A stretch of DNA of 64,000 bases from Vibrio metoecus (GCF_009665255.1 NZ_CP035686.1:1612001-1676000), one strand, 5' to 3'; numbered from the stretch's first letter, positions 8,895 to 18,131 are shown. The notes: a model not told the origin generated them from the sequence alone. A program made the numbers and translations.

Positions 8895-9527
8895 CTACTT
8901 GTGACGCTCTTTCAGCTTATTGATCACATCATTCATGGCTAAGCCTTGCTCTTGCAGCAGCACCAGCAAGTGGTACATCAAGTCGGCGGATTCGCAAATC
9001 AGCTCCTCCTTATCCCCTGCCGTCGCCGCCAGCGCGACTTCAACCCCTTCTTCACCCACTTTCTGCGCAATACGTTTGGTGCCACGCGCATACAAAGAGG
9101 CCGTGTAAGAAGAACTGGGATCGGCATTTTTTCGCTCAGCCAACAATTGTTCAAGCTGATGAAGCCAAACCATTTGCGACTCTTCTTGTGCATCACCATC
9201 CCAACAGGTCACGGTGCCTGTATGGCAGGTAGGGCCAATCGGGTTCACTTTCACCAGTAGCGTATCTTGGTCGCAATCCAGCGCGATGTTTTTCAGTTGC
9301 AACACATGGCCTGAGGTTTCCCCTTTGGTCCACAAACGCTGTTTGCTGCGCGAGAAAAAGGTCACTTGTTGAGTATCGAGGGTTTTTTGCAACGCCTCAG
9401 GGTTCATATACCCCATCATTAAGACTTGGCTGGACTGAAAATCCTGCACAATCGCTGGCACAAGTCCATCGACTTTCTGCCAATCAATACGGTCGGTTAG
9501 CGTGGCAAATGGGCTTGCTGGATTCAT
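8895..9527 (-). CDS. hisI: Bifunctional phosphoribosyl-AMP cyclohydrolase / phosphoribosyl-ATP pyrophosphatase
   Basis: Steps 2 and 3 of histidine synthesis. The 210-residue protein is the HisI-HisE fusion usual in gammaproteobacteria. The N-terminal cyclohydrolase domain has RLWTKGETSG and the zinc-binding DCDQDTLL and GPTCHTG motifs (about 60-110). The C-terminal pyrophosphatase domain (about 118-210) has the helical GEEGVEVALA and ESADLMYHLL motifs. It is the last gene of the his operon; its ATG overlaps the hisF stop (ATGA), indicating translational coupling. Confidence 0.97.
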   Translation of the reverse strand: MNPASPFATLTDRIDWQKVDGLVPAIVQDFQSSQVLMMGYMNPEALQKTLDTQQVTFFSRSKQRLWTKGETSGHVLQLKNIALDCDQDTLLVKVNPIGPTCHTGTVTCWDGDAQEESQMVWLHQLEQLLAERKNADPSSSYTASLYARGTKRIAQKVGEEGVEVALAATAGDKEELICESADLMYHLLVLLQEQGLAMNDVINKLKERHK

Positions 9528-10296
9528 CGTCTCACCTCAATTCCTTGTTGTTTTAGATACTGCTTGAGTTCACCGATATTGATGATCTGCTTGTGAAACA
9601 CCGAAGCGGCTAAAGCGCCATCGACGTTCGCTTGAGTAAAAGCTTGCGCGAAATGTTCCATCGCCCCTGCACCTCCGGAGGCGATCAGTGGAACTCGGCA
9701 CACCGAGCGCACTAAATTGAGCTGCTCAAGATCGTAACCATTGCGCACACCATCTTGGTTCATCATGTTCAGTACAATTTCCCCAGCGCCGCGCTTTTGA
9801 ACCTCTTGCACCCAATCACAAGTTTGCCATTGAGTCGCTCGGGTGCGGCTTTCATCACCGGTAAACTGATAAACCTGATATTGACCTGTTTCTTTATCAA
9901 AATAAGAGTCGATGCCAACCACGATACATTGCACGCCAAAGCGATCCGCAAGATCGGTGATGAGTTGTGGATTCGCCAGTGCAGGCGAGTTAATTGACAC
10001 TTTATCTGCACCGAACTCCAAGATTCGTGCAGCATCTTGCGCCGATTTGATCCCCCCGCGACACAGAAAGGAATGTCGATCACTTCCGCGACTCGCGCGA
10101 CCCAGCTTTTATCGACCACGCGGCCATCACTGGAAGCGGTAATATCGTAAAACACCAGCTCATCCGCGCCTTCTTCGGCGTAACGTTTGGCCAGTGGCAC
10201 AATGTCTCCAATGATTTCGTGGTTACGAAACTGAACGCCTTTCACTACCTGTCCATCTCGTACATCCAGACAAGGAATTATCCGTTTTGCCAACAT
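9524..10296 (-). pseudogene. hisF: Imidazole glycerol phosphate synthase cyclase subunit HisF, frameshifted
   Basis: HisF closes the imidazole ring using ammonia from HisH. The N-terminal part (82 residues, with the catalytic aspartate in CLDVRDG) ends correctly at IPFCVAGG and then shifts frame, reading SNRRKMLHES to a stop at 9769. The native C-terminal part continues in another frame from ILEFGADKVSINSPA to the stop at 9524 and includes the second catalytic region (VVGIDS). The break is at the C run 10052-10057 on the plus strand: six bases where seven restore codons for GGIKSAQDAA and a full 257-residue HisF. This is a single-base loss in a homopolymer, either a true mutation or a sequencing error. 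Every other his gene is intact. Confidence 0.93.
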
Positions 10297-11015
10297 GCGA
10301 ATGCCTCCTGCGCGGTAAATTTGCCATCCAATAGCGCGCGGCCGACAATCACACCCGCAACGCCTGTGCCTTTCAATGCCTCAATATCGGCAAGTGAACC
10401 AATGCCACCGGACGATTGGAACTGCACTTGTGGATATTGACGACAGAGATCGCGATACAGCTCAACGTTCGAGCCGGCTAGCGTGCCATCTCGGGAAATA
10501 TCGGTACACAGTACGTGCTTTAAGCCAACCGTTAAGTAGTCATCAATCAAAGCTTCAATCGTCACGCCGGAATCTTCCTGCCAGCCGGAAATCGCGACTT
10601 TGCGCGTACCTTGTTCATCAATGTTGATGTCCAACGCTAAAACAATTTTCTCAGCGCCGTATTTTTCCATCCAGCTTTTGACCAATTGCGGCTGTTTAAC
10701 CGCGGTTGAACCCACCACCACGCGCTGCGCACCTGCTTCAAGCAGATCCACCACGTCTTGTTCACTGCGTACTCCACCACCAATTTGAATATTGGCGGGT
10801 GTGCTCGCGAGCAGGCGGGCAATCAAATCCAGTTGGCGTGCCGCGGTATTTTTCGCGCCAGTTAAGTCCACCAAGTGCAACCAACCTGCCCCAGCTTGGT
10901 GGTACAAATTAAACTGCTCCGCTGGGTCTACTTTATATTCGGTCACTTGTCCGTAATCACCTTGATACAGACGCACAACCTGACCTTCAATCAAATCTAA
11001 TGCGGGAATAATCAT
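10278..11015 (-). CDS. hisA: ProFAR isomerase HisA
   Basis: Phosphoribosylformimino-5-aminoimidazole carboxamide ribotide isomerase, the Amadori rearrangement step of histidine synthesis. The 245-residue (beta/alpha)8 barrel has the catalytic aspartates in IPALDLIEG and CTDISRDGT, and phosphate-binding loops GGGVRS and SSGGIGS. It overlaps the start of hisF by 19 bases and follows hisH after 42 bases. Confidence 0.97.
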   Translation of the reverse strand: MIIPALDLIEGQVVRLYQGDYGQVTEYKVDPAEQFNLYHQAGAGWLHLVDLTGAKNTAARQLDLIARLLASTPANIQIGGGVRSEQDVVDLLEAGAQRVVVGSTAVKQPQLVKSWMEKYGAEKIVLALDINIDEQGTRKVAISGWQEDSGVTIEALIDDYLTVGLKHVLCTDISRDGTLAGSNVELYRDLCRQYPQVQFQSSGGIGSLADIEALKGTGVAGVIVGRALLDGKFTAQEAFACWQNG

Positions 11016-11057
11016 TGTGGTTCCTTGTATTGCGCCAGCTTTGACCAGCGCTTGTCC

Positions 11058-11669
11058 CTAAAGCTCAAGAAAGTTTTGAATCAAGCGTGCGCCCGCTTTT
11101 GAAGAGCGCTCAGGGTGAAATTGCACCCCGTAATAGTTCCCTGCTTGAATCGCTGCGCTAAACGGCTGACCATATTCGCACTGGGCAATGGTGTAATCGC
11201 CAACGGGCATAGCAAAACTGTGCACGAAGTAGAAGTACGCATCAGGTTCTATACCGTTAAACAGCGGATGCCCCTCTTTCACTTGCACCGTGTTCCAGCC
11301 CATGTGTGGCAACGGCAGATCGCCGGTTTGCAGCAAACGGACTTCTCCATCGACCAGCCCTAAGCATTGTACAATCTCATCGGCTTTCTGACCTTTTTCT
11401 TCGGACAATTTGCCAAGCAGTTGCATGCCAAGACAGATCCCAAGCAATGGTTTTTCAACCCGTTTCACTAGCTCGATCAAATCACGCTCAGTGAGGTTTT
11501 TCATCGCTTCGCTCGCGGTGCCAACTCCGGGCAGAAACAGTTTATCTGCCGCGAGTACCACTTGCGGATCGCGCGAAATCGTCACCGCATAACCTAATCG
11601 CTCAATGGCAAATTTGACCGAGGAGATATTGGCGCAGCCAGTATCAATAATCACCACATTTTGAGTCAT
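11058..11669 (-). CDS. hisH: Imidazole glycerol phosphate synthase glutaminase subunit HisH
   Basis: Class I glutamine amidotransferase that supplies ammonia to HisF. In the 203-residue protein the nucleophile cysteine is in LLGICLGMQLL, the catalytic His/Glu pair in YGVQFHPERS, and the oxyanion-strand region in FLPGVGT. Its start overlaps the hisB stop by one base. With HisF broken, the glutaminase would have no functional cyclase partner unless the frameshift is an artefact. Confidence 0.97.
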   Translation of the reverse strand: MTQNVVIIDTGCANISSVKFAIERLGYAVTISRDPQVVLAADKLFLPGVGTASEAMKNLTERDLIELVKRVEKPLLGICLGMQLLGKLSEEKGQKADEIVQCLGLVDGEVRLLQTGDLPLPHMGWNTVQVKEGHPLFNGIEPDAYFYFVHSFAMPVGDYTIAQCEYGQPFSAAIQAGNYYGVQFHPERSSKAGARLIQNFLEL

Positions 11670-12742
11670 CAGAGCACCCCTTTACTGCTCGGCAGATCGT
11701 TACCTTGCACCGTGATTGCTTGACGCAGCGTGCGACCAAACGCTTTAAACAGGCTCTCAATGATGTGATGATCGTTATCGCCACTGGATGAAAGGTGCAG
11801 AGTACACGCCAAGGTATCGGTCAATGAGCGAAAGAAGTGATACACCATCTCAGTCGAGAGATCGCCCACTTGCGGGCGGCTAAAGCTCGCATCAAATTTC
11901 AGATACGGGCGGCCCGATAGATCCAACGCGCACTGTGCCAAACACTCATCCATGGGCAATGTGAAACCAAAGCGTCCAATACCACGTTTGTCACCCAGTG
12001 CTTCACGCAGCGCTTGCCCCAGTGCCAAGGCAGTATCTTCCACCGTGTGGTGATCATCAATGTGCAGATCGCCCACCACTTTCAGTTGCAGTTGGAAACC
12101 GCCGTGGGTTGCGATTTGATCCAGCATGTGATCAAAAAAGCCCAATCCAGTTTCAATCTGATTACCGCCAGTTTGGTCAAGATTGACTAGAACCTGAATA
12201 TCGGTCTCTTTGGTTTTACGCACCACTTGGGCAACACGTGGCTTGGTGGTGAGATCTTTAACGATATCCAGCCAACCCATAGTTTGCGGGTGGTATTGAA
12301 TACCGCGAATCGCCATATTTTCCGCCAGTTGCAGATCGGTCATGCGATCGCCAATCACAGCTGATGATTTGAAATCGACTTTGCCACCTTGTAGATACTC
12401 TTTGACCAAGCCAAGTTTCGGTTTGCGGCACGAGCAGTTATCACGCTCAAAGTGCGGGCAAATCAACACATCATCAAACTTAACGCCTTGCGATTCAAAA
12501 ATGTCCATCATCATGTTATGCGGCGCATCGAAATCCGCTTGCGGGTAGCTTGAAGTGCCTAAACCATCCTGATTAGTTACCATCACTAAGCGATAGCCCG
12601 CCTCTTGTAGCTTGAGCAGGCTTGGGATCACATAAGGCTCAAGTTTGAGTTTGTCCAAACGGTCGACTTGAAAATCCACTGGCGGCTCAACAATTAAGGT
12701 GCCGTCGCGGTCGATAAAAAGAATTTTTTGTTGTTTGCTCAC
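11669..12742 (-). CDS. hisB: Bifunctional histidinol-phosphatase / imidazoleglycerol-phosphate dehydratase HisB
   Basis: Two non-adjacent steps of histidine synthesis in one 357-residue protein, the fusion typical of enterics and vibrios. Residues 1-165 are a HAD-superfamily phosphatase (nucleophile DRDGTLI, a VTNQDG motif, and a zinc-binding CPHFERDNCSC loop). Residues 165-357 are the dehydratase with the manganese-binding histidine motifs GFFDHML, HIDDHHTVEDT and DNDHHIIES. It sits 51 bases after hisC. Confidence 0.97.
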   Translation of the reverse strand: MSKQQKILFIDRDGTLIVEPPVDFQVDRLDKLKLEPYVIPSLLKLQEAGYRLVMVTNQDGLGTSSYPQADFDAPHNMMMDIFESQGVKFDDVLICPHFERDNCSCRKPKLGLVKEYLQGGKVDFKSSAVIGDRMTDLQLAENMAIRGIQYHPQTMGWLDIVKDLTTKPRVAQVVRKTKETDIQVLVNLDQTGGNQIETGLGFFDHMLDQIATHGGFQLQLKVVGDLHIDDHHTVEDTALALGQALREALGDKRGIGRFGFTLPMDECLAQCALDLSGRPYLKFDASFSRPQVGDLSTEMVYHFFRSLTDTLACTLHLSSSGDNDHHIIESLFKAFGRTLRQAITVQGNDLPSSKGVL

Positions 12743-12793
12743 AAGAATGTCCTTTTCATCAGCAGCCCGCGCTGCGAGCTGCTGTAAACAAAA

Positions 12794-13834
12794 TTACTGG
12801 TAGTAGTTGCGAATAAACGCGACGGTTTTTTCACACTCTTCGCGATTGCCAACACTGATACGCACACAATTTTCAATCGGCGAGTTACGCAGAATAATGC
12901 CGTGCTCCCACGCTGCTTTAAATAGCGCATTGCCATCAGGGAATTTCACTAATAGATAGTTACCCCAACCTTCAAAGACCTGCACACCCGGAACCATAGA
13001 GAGCCCCACTTGTAGGTAAGCTCGATTCGCGCCGAGATCCAATACTTGGTATTTGGCGCGCGCGAGACCTGCAGGTGATAAGGCTTGCACCGCGATTTCG
13101 GCAACCGGCACCGGCACCGGATAAGGCGCGATCACTTTGAGCAACACATTGATGAGTTCAGCATTGGCAAGCGTGAAGCCACAGCGTAGTCCCGCCAAAG
13201 CAAAAGCTTTAGAGAGTGTGCGTAGAATCGCCAAGTTCGGATATTGGGCGAGCAAATCAACCGTCGATGCCTCTGGGCAGAAATCGATGTAGGCTTCATC
13301 CATCACCACAATCGCGCGATCTTGGGTCATCTCCAGCAGTTTGATGATGTCGGCACGTTTGACCAAGTTTCCAGTCGGGTTGTTTGGACTACACACAAAC
13401 ACCAATTTGACGCGATCCAGATTGGCTTCGATGCTCGGTAAATCGAGTTGCCAATCAGTAGTCAACGGCACTTTTTTACGCTCAACACCAAAGGTTTCTG
13501 CACTGATCGCGTACATGCCATAGGTTGGAGGGCAAAACAGAATCGCGTCCTGATTGGGTTCGCAAAACGCACGGATCAGAAGCTCAATCCCTTCATCCGC
13601 GCCGCGCGAAGTCAGCACTTGCTCCGGCTGTACTCCAGCGTAATTGGCGTAGGCTTGGATCATCGCCTTAGGTTGGCAATCACTGTAACGATTAAGGCGC
13701 GCAAAATCGGTTTTGTATTCGTTATTGAAAGGCGATTCGTTGGCATTGAGCCAAACATCACCACTACCACCAATACGACGCGCAGAAAGGTATGGGGTTA
13801 ACGCCTGAATTTGTTGACGAGCCAGTTTTTCCAT
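12794..13834 (-). CDS. hisC: Histidinol-phosphate aminotransferase HisC
   Basis: PLP-dependent class II aminotransferase of 346 residues converting imidazole-acetol phosphate to histidinol phosphate. The PLP lysine is in RTLSKAFALAGLR; other cofactor contacts are in CSPNNPTGN and VMDEAYIDF; the C-terminal arginine is in NCVRISVG. The start lies 3 bases after the hisD stop. Confidence 0.97.
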   Translation of the reverse strand: MEKLARQQIQALTPYLSARRIGGSGDVWLNANESPFNNEYKTDFARLNRYSDCQPKAMIQAYANYAGVQPEQVLTSRGADEGIELLIRAFCEPNQDAILFCPPTYGMYAISAETFGVERKKVPLTTDWQLDLPSIEANLDRVKLVFVCSPNNPTGNLVKRADIIKLLEMTQDRAIVVMDEAYIDFCPEASTVDLLAQYPNLAILRTLSKAFALAGLRCGFTLANAELINVLLKVIAPYPVPVPVAEIAVQALSPAGLARAKYQVLDLGANRAYLQVGLSMVPGVQVFEGWGNYLLVKFPDGNALFKAAWEHGIILRNSPIENCVRISVGNREECEKTVAFIRNYYQ

Positions 13835-13837
13835 AAT

Positions 13838-15133
13838 TTATTGAGCCTTCTGTAATTTTTCTACTCGAATCGTAACCGCACGTTTATGCGCGTCTAACCC
13901 TTCCGCTTCTGCCATCGTGACTACGGTGGGCGCGAGCAATTGCAAACCATCAGCGGTCAGTTCTTGCACTGTCATGCGTTTGCTGAAATCGGCCAAACCT
14001 AAGCTAGAATAGGTGCGGGTGTAACCGTAAGTTGGCAGCACATGGTTGGTACCAGAAGCGTAATCACCTACCGATTCGGGTGACCAGTCGCCAAGGAAAA
14101 TGGAGCCTGCGTTATCGAGCAGTGGAACCAGTTCACGTGGGTTGCGCGTCTGCACAATCAAGTGCTCAGGGCCATAGTAGTTAGAAATGGACACCGCTTG
14201 GGTGAGTGATTCAGCAATAATAATCAGACTGGAAGCCAAAGCTTTTTCAGCAATGCTGGCGCGCGAAAGCACTTTAAGCTGCTGTTGTACCGCATCAGTC
14301 ACTTGATCGGCCAACACTGGTGATGGTGTGACCAGGACCACCTGAGAATCAGGGCCGTGCTCTGCCTGACTGAGTAGATCGGCGGCGATAAAATCAGCAT
14401 CCGCCGTTTCATCGGCAATCACCAACACTTCAGATGGGCCCGCTGGCATATCAATCGCTGCGCCGCGGAAATCGTTACTCACTTGGCGTTTTGCTTCTGT
14501 CACATAGGCGTTACCGGGGCCAAAGATTTTGTCAACTTTAGTGACCGTTTCCGTGCCATAGGCCATAGCAGCAATCGCTTGGCCGCCGCCTAAGTTGTAC
14601 ACCTCATCGATGTTACACAGCTTAGCGACGTAGAGAATTTCATCAGCGATTGGCGGTGGTGAGCAGAGCACGACTTTACGGCAACCTGCGATTTGAGCAG
14701 GCACACCGAGCATTAGCACGGTTGATGGTAGCGGTGCGCTTCCACCCGGAATATACAGACCCACTTTATTGATCGGGCGAGTCACTTGCTCACACACCAC
14801 TCCGGGCATGGTTTCCACTTTGATTGGCTGCGCTTTTTGCGCCTTGTGGAATTTGCTGATGTTGTTGTATGCCTGCTCTAGTGCCTGTTTCATCGTTTCC
14901 GACAAACGTGCAGCGGCGGCATCCATCTCTTCGCGAGATACGCGCAGTGAGGCGGGTTTTACGCGATCAAATTTTTCGGTTAATTCAAACAGGGCAGCAT
15001 CACCCTCACTGCGCACTTTCGCAATCACCTGCGCAACTGCGGCAGTGATGTTTGCTCCTTCCGTAATCGCAGGACGTTCTAAAATCGATTCTTGCTGAGC
15101 TTCACTCAACGATTGCCAAACCACGGTTCTCAT
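13838..15133 (-). CDS. hisD: Histidinol dehydrogenase HisD
   Basis: Final two oxidations from histidinol to histidine, NAD- and zinc-dependent. The 431-residue length matches the family (E. coli 434). Signature stretches are VTKVDKIFGPGNAYVTEAK, AGPSEVLVIAD with the zinc and catalytic residues in LLSQAEHGPDSQ, and YGPEHL. Four bases separate it from hisG. Confidence 0.97.
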   Translation of the reverse strand: MRTVVWQSLSEAQQESILERPAITEGANITAAVAQVIAKVRSEGDAALFELTEKFDRVKPASLRVSREEMDAAAARLSETMKQALEQAYNNISKFHKAQKAQPIKVETMPGVVCEQVTRPINKVGLYIPGGSAPLPSTVLMLGVPAQIAGCRKVVLCSPPPIADEILYVAKLCNIDEVYNLGGGQAIAAMAYGTETVTKVDKIFGPGNAYVTEAKRQVSNDFRGAAIDMPAGPSEVLVIADETADADFIAADLLSQAEHGPDSQVVLVTPSPVLADQVTDAVQQQLKVLSRASIAEKALASSLIIIAESLTQAVSISNYYGPEHLIVQTRNPRELVPLLDNAGSIFLGDWSPESVGDYASGTNHVLPTYGYTRTYSSLGLADFSKRMTVQELTADGLQLLAPTVVTMAEAEGLDAHKRAVTIRVEKLQKAQ

Positions 15134-15137
15134 CGCC

Positions 15138-16034
15138 TTACTCCATCATTTTTTCAATCGGTAACACCAGAATTGAGCTAGCACCGAGAGCTTTGAGCTG
15201 CTCCATGGTTTCCCAGAATAGATTTTCTGAGCTCACCATGTGTACCGCGACTTTGGATTTGTCGGCAGACAAGGGGAGCACTGTTGGGTCTTCCGCACCG
15301 GGCAACAAGGTTTTGATTTGAGCCAGCTTCTCAACCGGTGCGTGCAGCATGATGTATTTGGATTCTTTGGCTTGTTGTACGCCGTGCATACGAGTGAGGA
15401 GCTTATCGATCAGTGCCGCTTTATCTTCAGCAAAAGCCCCTGGGCGTTGAATGAGAGTGGCCTTGGATTCGAAGATCACTTCCGCTTCTTTAAGACCGTT
15501 GGCTTCCAAGGTTGCGCCAGTGGAGACCAGATCCGCAATCGCATCGGCTAACCCCGCACGTGGGGCAACTTCAACCGAACCCGTCAACATACAGGTGCTG
15601 AAATCCACACCTTGACGATCCATGTAAGCTTTGAGCAGTTGCGGATAAGTGGTGGCAATACGCTTACCATTCAGATCTTGCGGGCCACGATACTCAGCAT
15701 CTTTTTCGATCGCGATCGACAGACGGCAACCACCAAAGTCCATACGACGAAGAGTGATAAATTCGTTACGTTGGTTGAGTGCTAGGCGATCTAAACGTGT
15801 TTCTTCAAGCACGTTTTCACCAACAAAACCCAAATCCACCACCCCATCCATGATCAGTCCTGGAATATCATCGTCACGCACCAACAACAGATCAATCGGC
15901 ATATTCAGTGAATGAACCACCAAGCGCTCGCCCATGATGTTGAATTTCACACCACATTTTTTCAGCAGTTCTTGGCACTCTTGGCTCAGGCGGCCTTTTT
16001 TCTGTACCGCGATTCTTAGTCGTTGTGTTTGCAT
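15138..16034 (-). CDS. hisG: ATP phosphoribosyltransferase HisG (long form)
   Basis: First and feedback-inhibited step of histidine synthesis. The 298-residue long form carries its own C-terminal regulatory ACT-like domain, so no HisZ is needed. Visible blocks include VRDDDIPGLIMDGVVDLGFVG (periplasmic-binding-like catalytic domain), the PRPP-binding GATLEANGLKE region and the C-terminal LGASSILVLPIEKMME. The open frame extends six codons further, but the ATG at 16034 has AAGGA 8 bases upstream and gives the family N-terminus. It is the first structural gene after the his attenuator. Confidence 0.96.
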   Translation of the reverse strand: MQTQRLRIAVQKKGRLSQECQELLKKCGVKFNIMGERLVVHSLNMPIDLLLVRDDDIPGLIMDGVVDLGFVGENVLEETRLDRLALNQRNEFITLRRMDFGGCRLSIAIEKDAEYRGPQDLNGKRIATTYPQLLKAYMDRQGVDFSTCMLTGSVEVAPRAGLADAIADLVSTGATLEANGLKEAEVIFESKATLIQRPGAFAEDKAALIDKLLTRMHGVQQAKESKYIMLHAPVEKLAQIKTLLPGAEDPTVLPLSADKSKVAVHMVSSENLFWETMEQLKALGASSILVLPIEKMME

Positions 16035-16082
16035 CTCATTATTCCTTTGCAATTTGTTGAATTTAATGATTTTTTCAAAGCT

Positions 16083-16195
16083 TAAAACGAAAAACCCTCG
16101 GGAGTTTGGTCTCCCGAGGGTTAGAATCTTTTTGTGGCTCTGATTTCAACTCCGGGAGATTCCTGTCCCCCGGGTATGCGTACATCTCCCGAAAG
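16083..16195 (-). promoter_or_regulatory. Histidine operon attenuator (A-B-C-D stems)
   Basis: Between hisL and hisG, the leader RNA has the competing segments of a classical attenuator. Segment A (CGGGAGAT, 16184-16191) pairs with B (ATCTCCCG, 16153-16160). B can instead pair with the CTCGGGAGAC of segment C. C pairs with D in a perfect 12-bp terminator stem (16093-16104 with 16111-16122, AACCCTCGGGAG) followed by TTTTTCGTTTT. Ribosome stalling at the histidine codons of hisL would favour B:C and read-through into hisG. The structure is inferred from complementarity in the sequence; the mechanism is known from enteric his operons. Confidence 0.92.
16087..16122 (-). terminator. Attenuator terminator hairpin of the his operon
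   Basis: A perfect 12-bp GC-rich stem with a 6-base loop, followed on the minus strand by five T residues and a further T-rich run. It lies between hisL and hisG and is the conditional terminator of the operon. Confidence 0.92.
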
Positions 16196-16200
16196 ACACC

Positions 16201-16245
16201 TTAGGGATGATGATGGTGATGAATGTTCATTACGAAATTACGCAT
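16201..16245 (-). CDS. hisL: his operon leader peptide
   Basis: A 14-codon frame, MRNFVMNIHHHHHP, ends with TAA directly ahead of the attenuator. Five consecutive histidine codons make it a charged-tRNA-His sensor, as the seven-His leader does in E. coli. The ATG at 16245 is chosen over the inner ATG at 16230 because the inner one has no upstream purine-rich site, while GAAAGTAACTAAGT precedes the outer one; this choice is tentative. Too short for normal gene callers. Confidence 0.88.
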   Translation of the reverse strand: MRNFVMNIHHHHHP

Positions 16246-16281
16246 ACTTAGTTACTTTCTATCTTTTTGATAACTGCCTTC

Positions 16282-16310
16282 ACACTAACCAAGCTGAGTT
16301 TTTTTTTCAA
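16282..16310 (-). promoter_or_regulatory. Candidate sigma-70 promoter of the his operon
   Basis: On the minus strand, TTGAAA (16305-16310) is separated by 17 bases from TAGTGT (16282-16287), placing transcription start about 30 bases before the hisL ATG. The -35 is good and the -10 is moderate; a nine-A tract begins within the -35 and runs into the spacer. Confidence 0.5.
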
Positions 16311-16362
16311 CCACAAATTGATACTTTTCTGGTTATTTTTTCATGACACCTTGTTTGAGCCG

Positions 16363-16388
16363 AAAAAAGAGGCCAAATGGCCTCTTTT
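16363..16388 (-). terminator. Terminator of the NhaC-family gene
   Basis: Stem AAAGAGGCC / GGCCTCTTT (16366-16374 and 16379-16387) with a 4-base loop; on the minus strand it is followed by TTTTTT. It separates the NhaC-family gene from the his promoter immediately downstream. Confidence 0.85.
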
Positions 16389-16411
16389 CTATATATCGAT
16401 CACGCGATGAA

Positions 16412-18013
16412 TTATGCGGAGACTTGCTTACTGACTTTCGCCTTAGAAAGCAAAGCAAAGATAAAGCACACTGCCACAAAAGCCACAGAAGTTGCACCTA
16501 ATGCTAACCACAGTGAGCCAAACATACCTAACACTACGTAGCCCAATGCAGAAACCAAAGCAACGGCTAACGCATATGGCAGCTGAGTAGAGACGTGATC
16601 AATATGGTGGCAACGCGCGCCTGTCGATGACAGGATGGTGGTATCGGAAATCGGTGAGCAGTGGTCACCAAAAACGGAACCTGCAAGCACCGCACCGAGC
16701 ATAGGTAGCATCAGCGCAATATCGGTGGCTCCCGCCATATCTCCGGCAATCGGCAGCATAATGCCAAAAGTACCCCATGATGTGCCGGTGGAAAACGCCA
16801 TTGCGCCTGACAAGATGAACAAAATGACCGGTAACCAATGTGGGCCAATATTCCCTTGTACTAATGATGAAAGGTAAGTCCCCGTCTTCATGTCACCAAT
16901 CACAGAGCCAATCGTCCACGCAAAAATCAGGATCAGAATCGCACCAAACATCGATTTAGCGCCAGTCCACAACGTTTTTGCGATTTCAACTGTTGGCAAT
17001 TTTTGACGAAATACGGTGACAAAGGCCATCGCCAGACCAACTAATCCGCCATAAACCAATGAGGTACCTACATTGGTATTTTCAAACGCCCCCAAAATAT
17101 TAAAGGATTGACCGCTTTCTGCTAATGCGCTCGCGCCAGTCCAAATCATTGCGCTAATCGTCGCAACAACAAGGAAGACGATAGGTAGAACCAAATCTAA
17201 AACAGTACCACCTTCACTTTCGTGGATGTCGAGTTCTTCATTCAGCTCATGCGCTTCTTTCGCATCGGTACTTGGATCTTCTTCAAAACCACGACCTTGA
17301 GAGGCAGCAATTTCATGTTTGCGCATCTGGCCGATATCCATCTGGAACCATACCACCGCAAATACCATCAGCAACGCAAAGATTGCGTAGAAGTTCATCG
17401 GCACTAAGCGTAGATAAGCACCTAGTGCGGAGTAATCTTCAATACCATGCGAAACCAAAATACCGCCGATAATGGTCATGATATACGCGCCCCAGCTTGA
17501 AGCGGGCATCACCACACACATCGGTGCCGCCGTGGAATCAAGAATATAGGCTAACTTAGCACGCGAAACGTAAAAGCGATCCGTCACCGGACGGGCGATA
17601 GAACCAACAGCAAGGCTATTAAAATAATCGTCAACAAAAATGAATACGCCTAAGAATGCTGCCAGTAATTTCGAACCTCGTTTACTTTTGACTCGAACCT
17701 GTGCCCACTGAGCAAAAGCGCGAGTGCCGCCCGACAATGTCAGTAGCGCAGTCATCATGCCCAGTAACAGTAAAAAGCCAACAATACTCATATTCCAAGC
17801 ATTGATTGCCCCGTCTTTTACAAACACACTACCGACTTGAGTGGCAATATATTGCAACGCTTGACCAACAGAATAGTCGGCCAACAATAAAGCACCTAAG
17901 AAAATACCCACACCGAGAGAAAGTAATACGCGGCGAGTAATGATAGCCAGACTCAAAGCCACAAGAGGTGGCACAACTGAGAAAGGCGAAGAAGCAAAAT
18001 CGATTAAATTCAT
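16412..18013 (-). CDS. NhaC-family transporter, probable lysine transporter (LysW type)
   Basis: A 533-residue inner-membrane protein with about 12 membrane segments and the Na+/H+ antiporter NhaC-family motifs (FVDDYFNSL near residue 128; GTSWGTFGIMLPIAG and VFGDHCSPISDTT in the second half). A hydrophilic acidic loop lies at about 230-270. Automated annotation usually calls this a Na+/H+ antiporter. However, the leader carries a lysine riboswitch, and riboswitch-linked NhaC-family genes in gammaproteobacteria have been proposed by comparative genomics to be lysine transporters (LysW). I infer lysine uptake, with ion coupling unknown. AGGAAG lies 4-5 bases before the ATG. It is monocistronic, with its own terminator. 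Confidence 0.85.
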   Translation of the reverse strand: MNLIDFASSPFSVVPPLVALSLAIITRRVLLSLGVGIFLGALLLADYSVGQALQYIATQVGSVFVKDGAINAWNMSIVGFLLLLGMMTALLTLSGGTRAFAQWAQVRVKSKRGSKLLAAFLGVFIFVDDYFNSLAVGSIARPVTDRFYVSRAKLAYILDSTAAPMCVVMPASSWGAYIMTIIGGILVSHGIEDYSALGAYLRLVPMNFYAIFALLMVFAVVWFQMDIGQMRKHEIAASQGRGFEEDPSTDAKEAHELNEELDIHESEGGTVLDLVLPIVFLVVATISAMIWTGASALAESGQSFNILGAFENTNVGTSLVYGGLVGLAMAFVTVFRQKLPTVEIAKTLWTGAKSMFGAILILIFAWTIGSVIGDMKTGTYLSSLVQGNIGPHWLPVILFILSGAMAFSTGTSWGTFGIMLPIAGDMAGATDIALMLPMLGAVLAGSVFGDHCSPISDTTILSSTGARCHHIDHVSTQLPYALAVALVSALGYVVLGMFGSLWLALGATSVAFVAVCFIFALLSKAKVSKQVSA

Positions 18014-18131
18014 GATCTTCCTAAACCAGTAAAAAATGGTTAGAGATCTACTGCAGACAAACTAAGTGACTTCATGTCAACTTAATTTATGTTGAACTAA
18101 GCGAAAGGGAAGCGAACACTTCACCCAACCC

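Noticed and set aside
9524..10296. Programmed frameshifting in hisF
   Set aside because: No slippery heptamer with a downstream pseudoknot is evident and HisF is not known to use recoding; a one-base loss in a G run is simpler.
16134..16346. 70-codon plus-strand frame across the his leader
   Set aside because: It is antisense to hisL and the attenuator, which explain the sequence fully.
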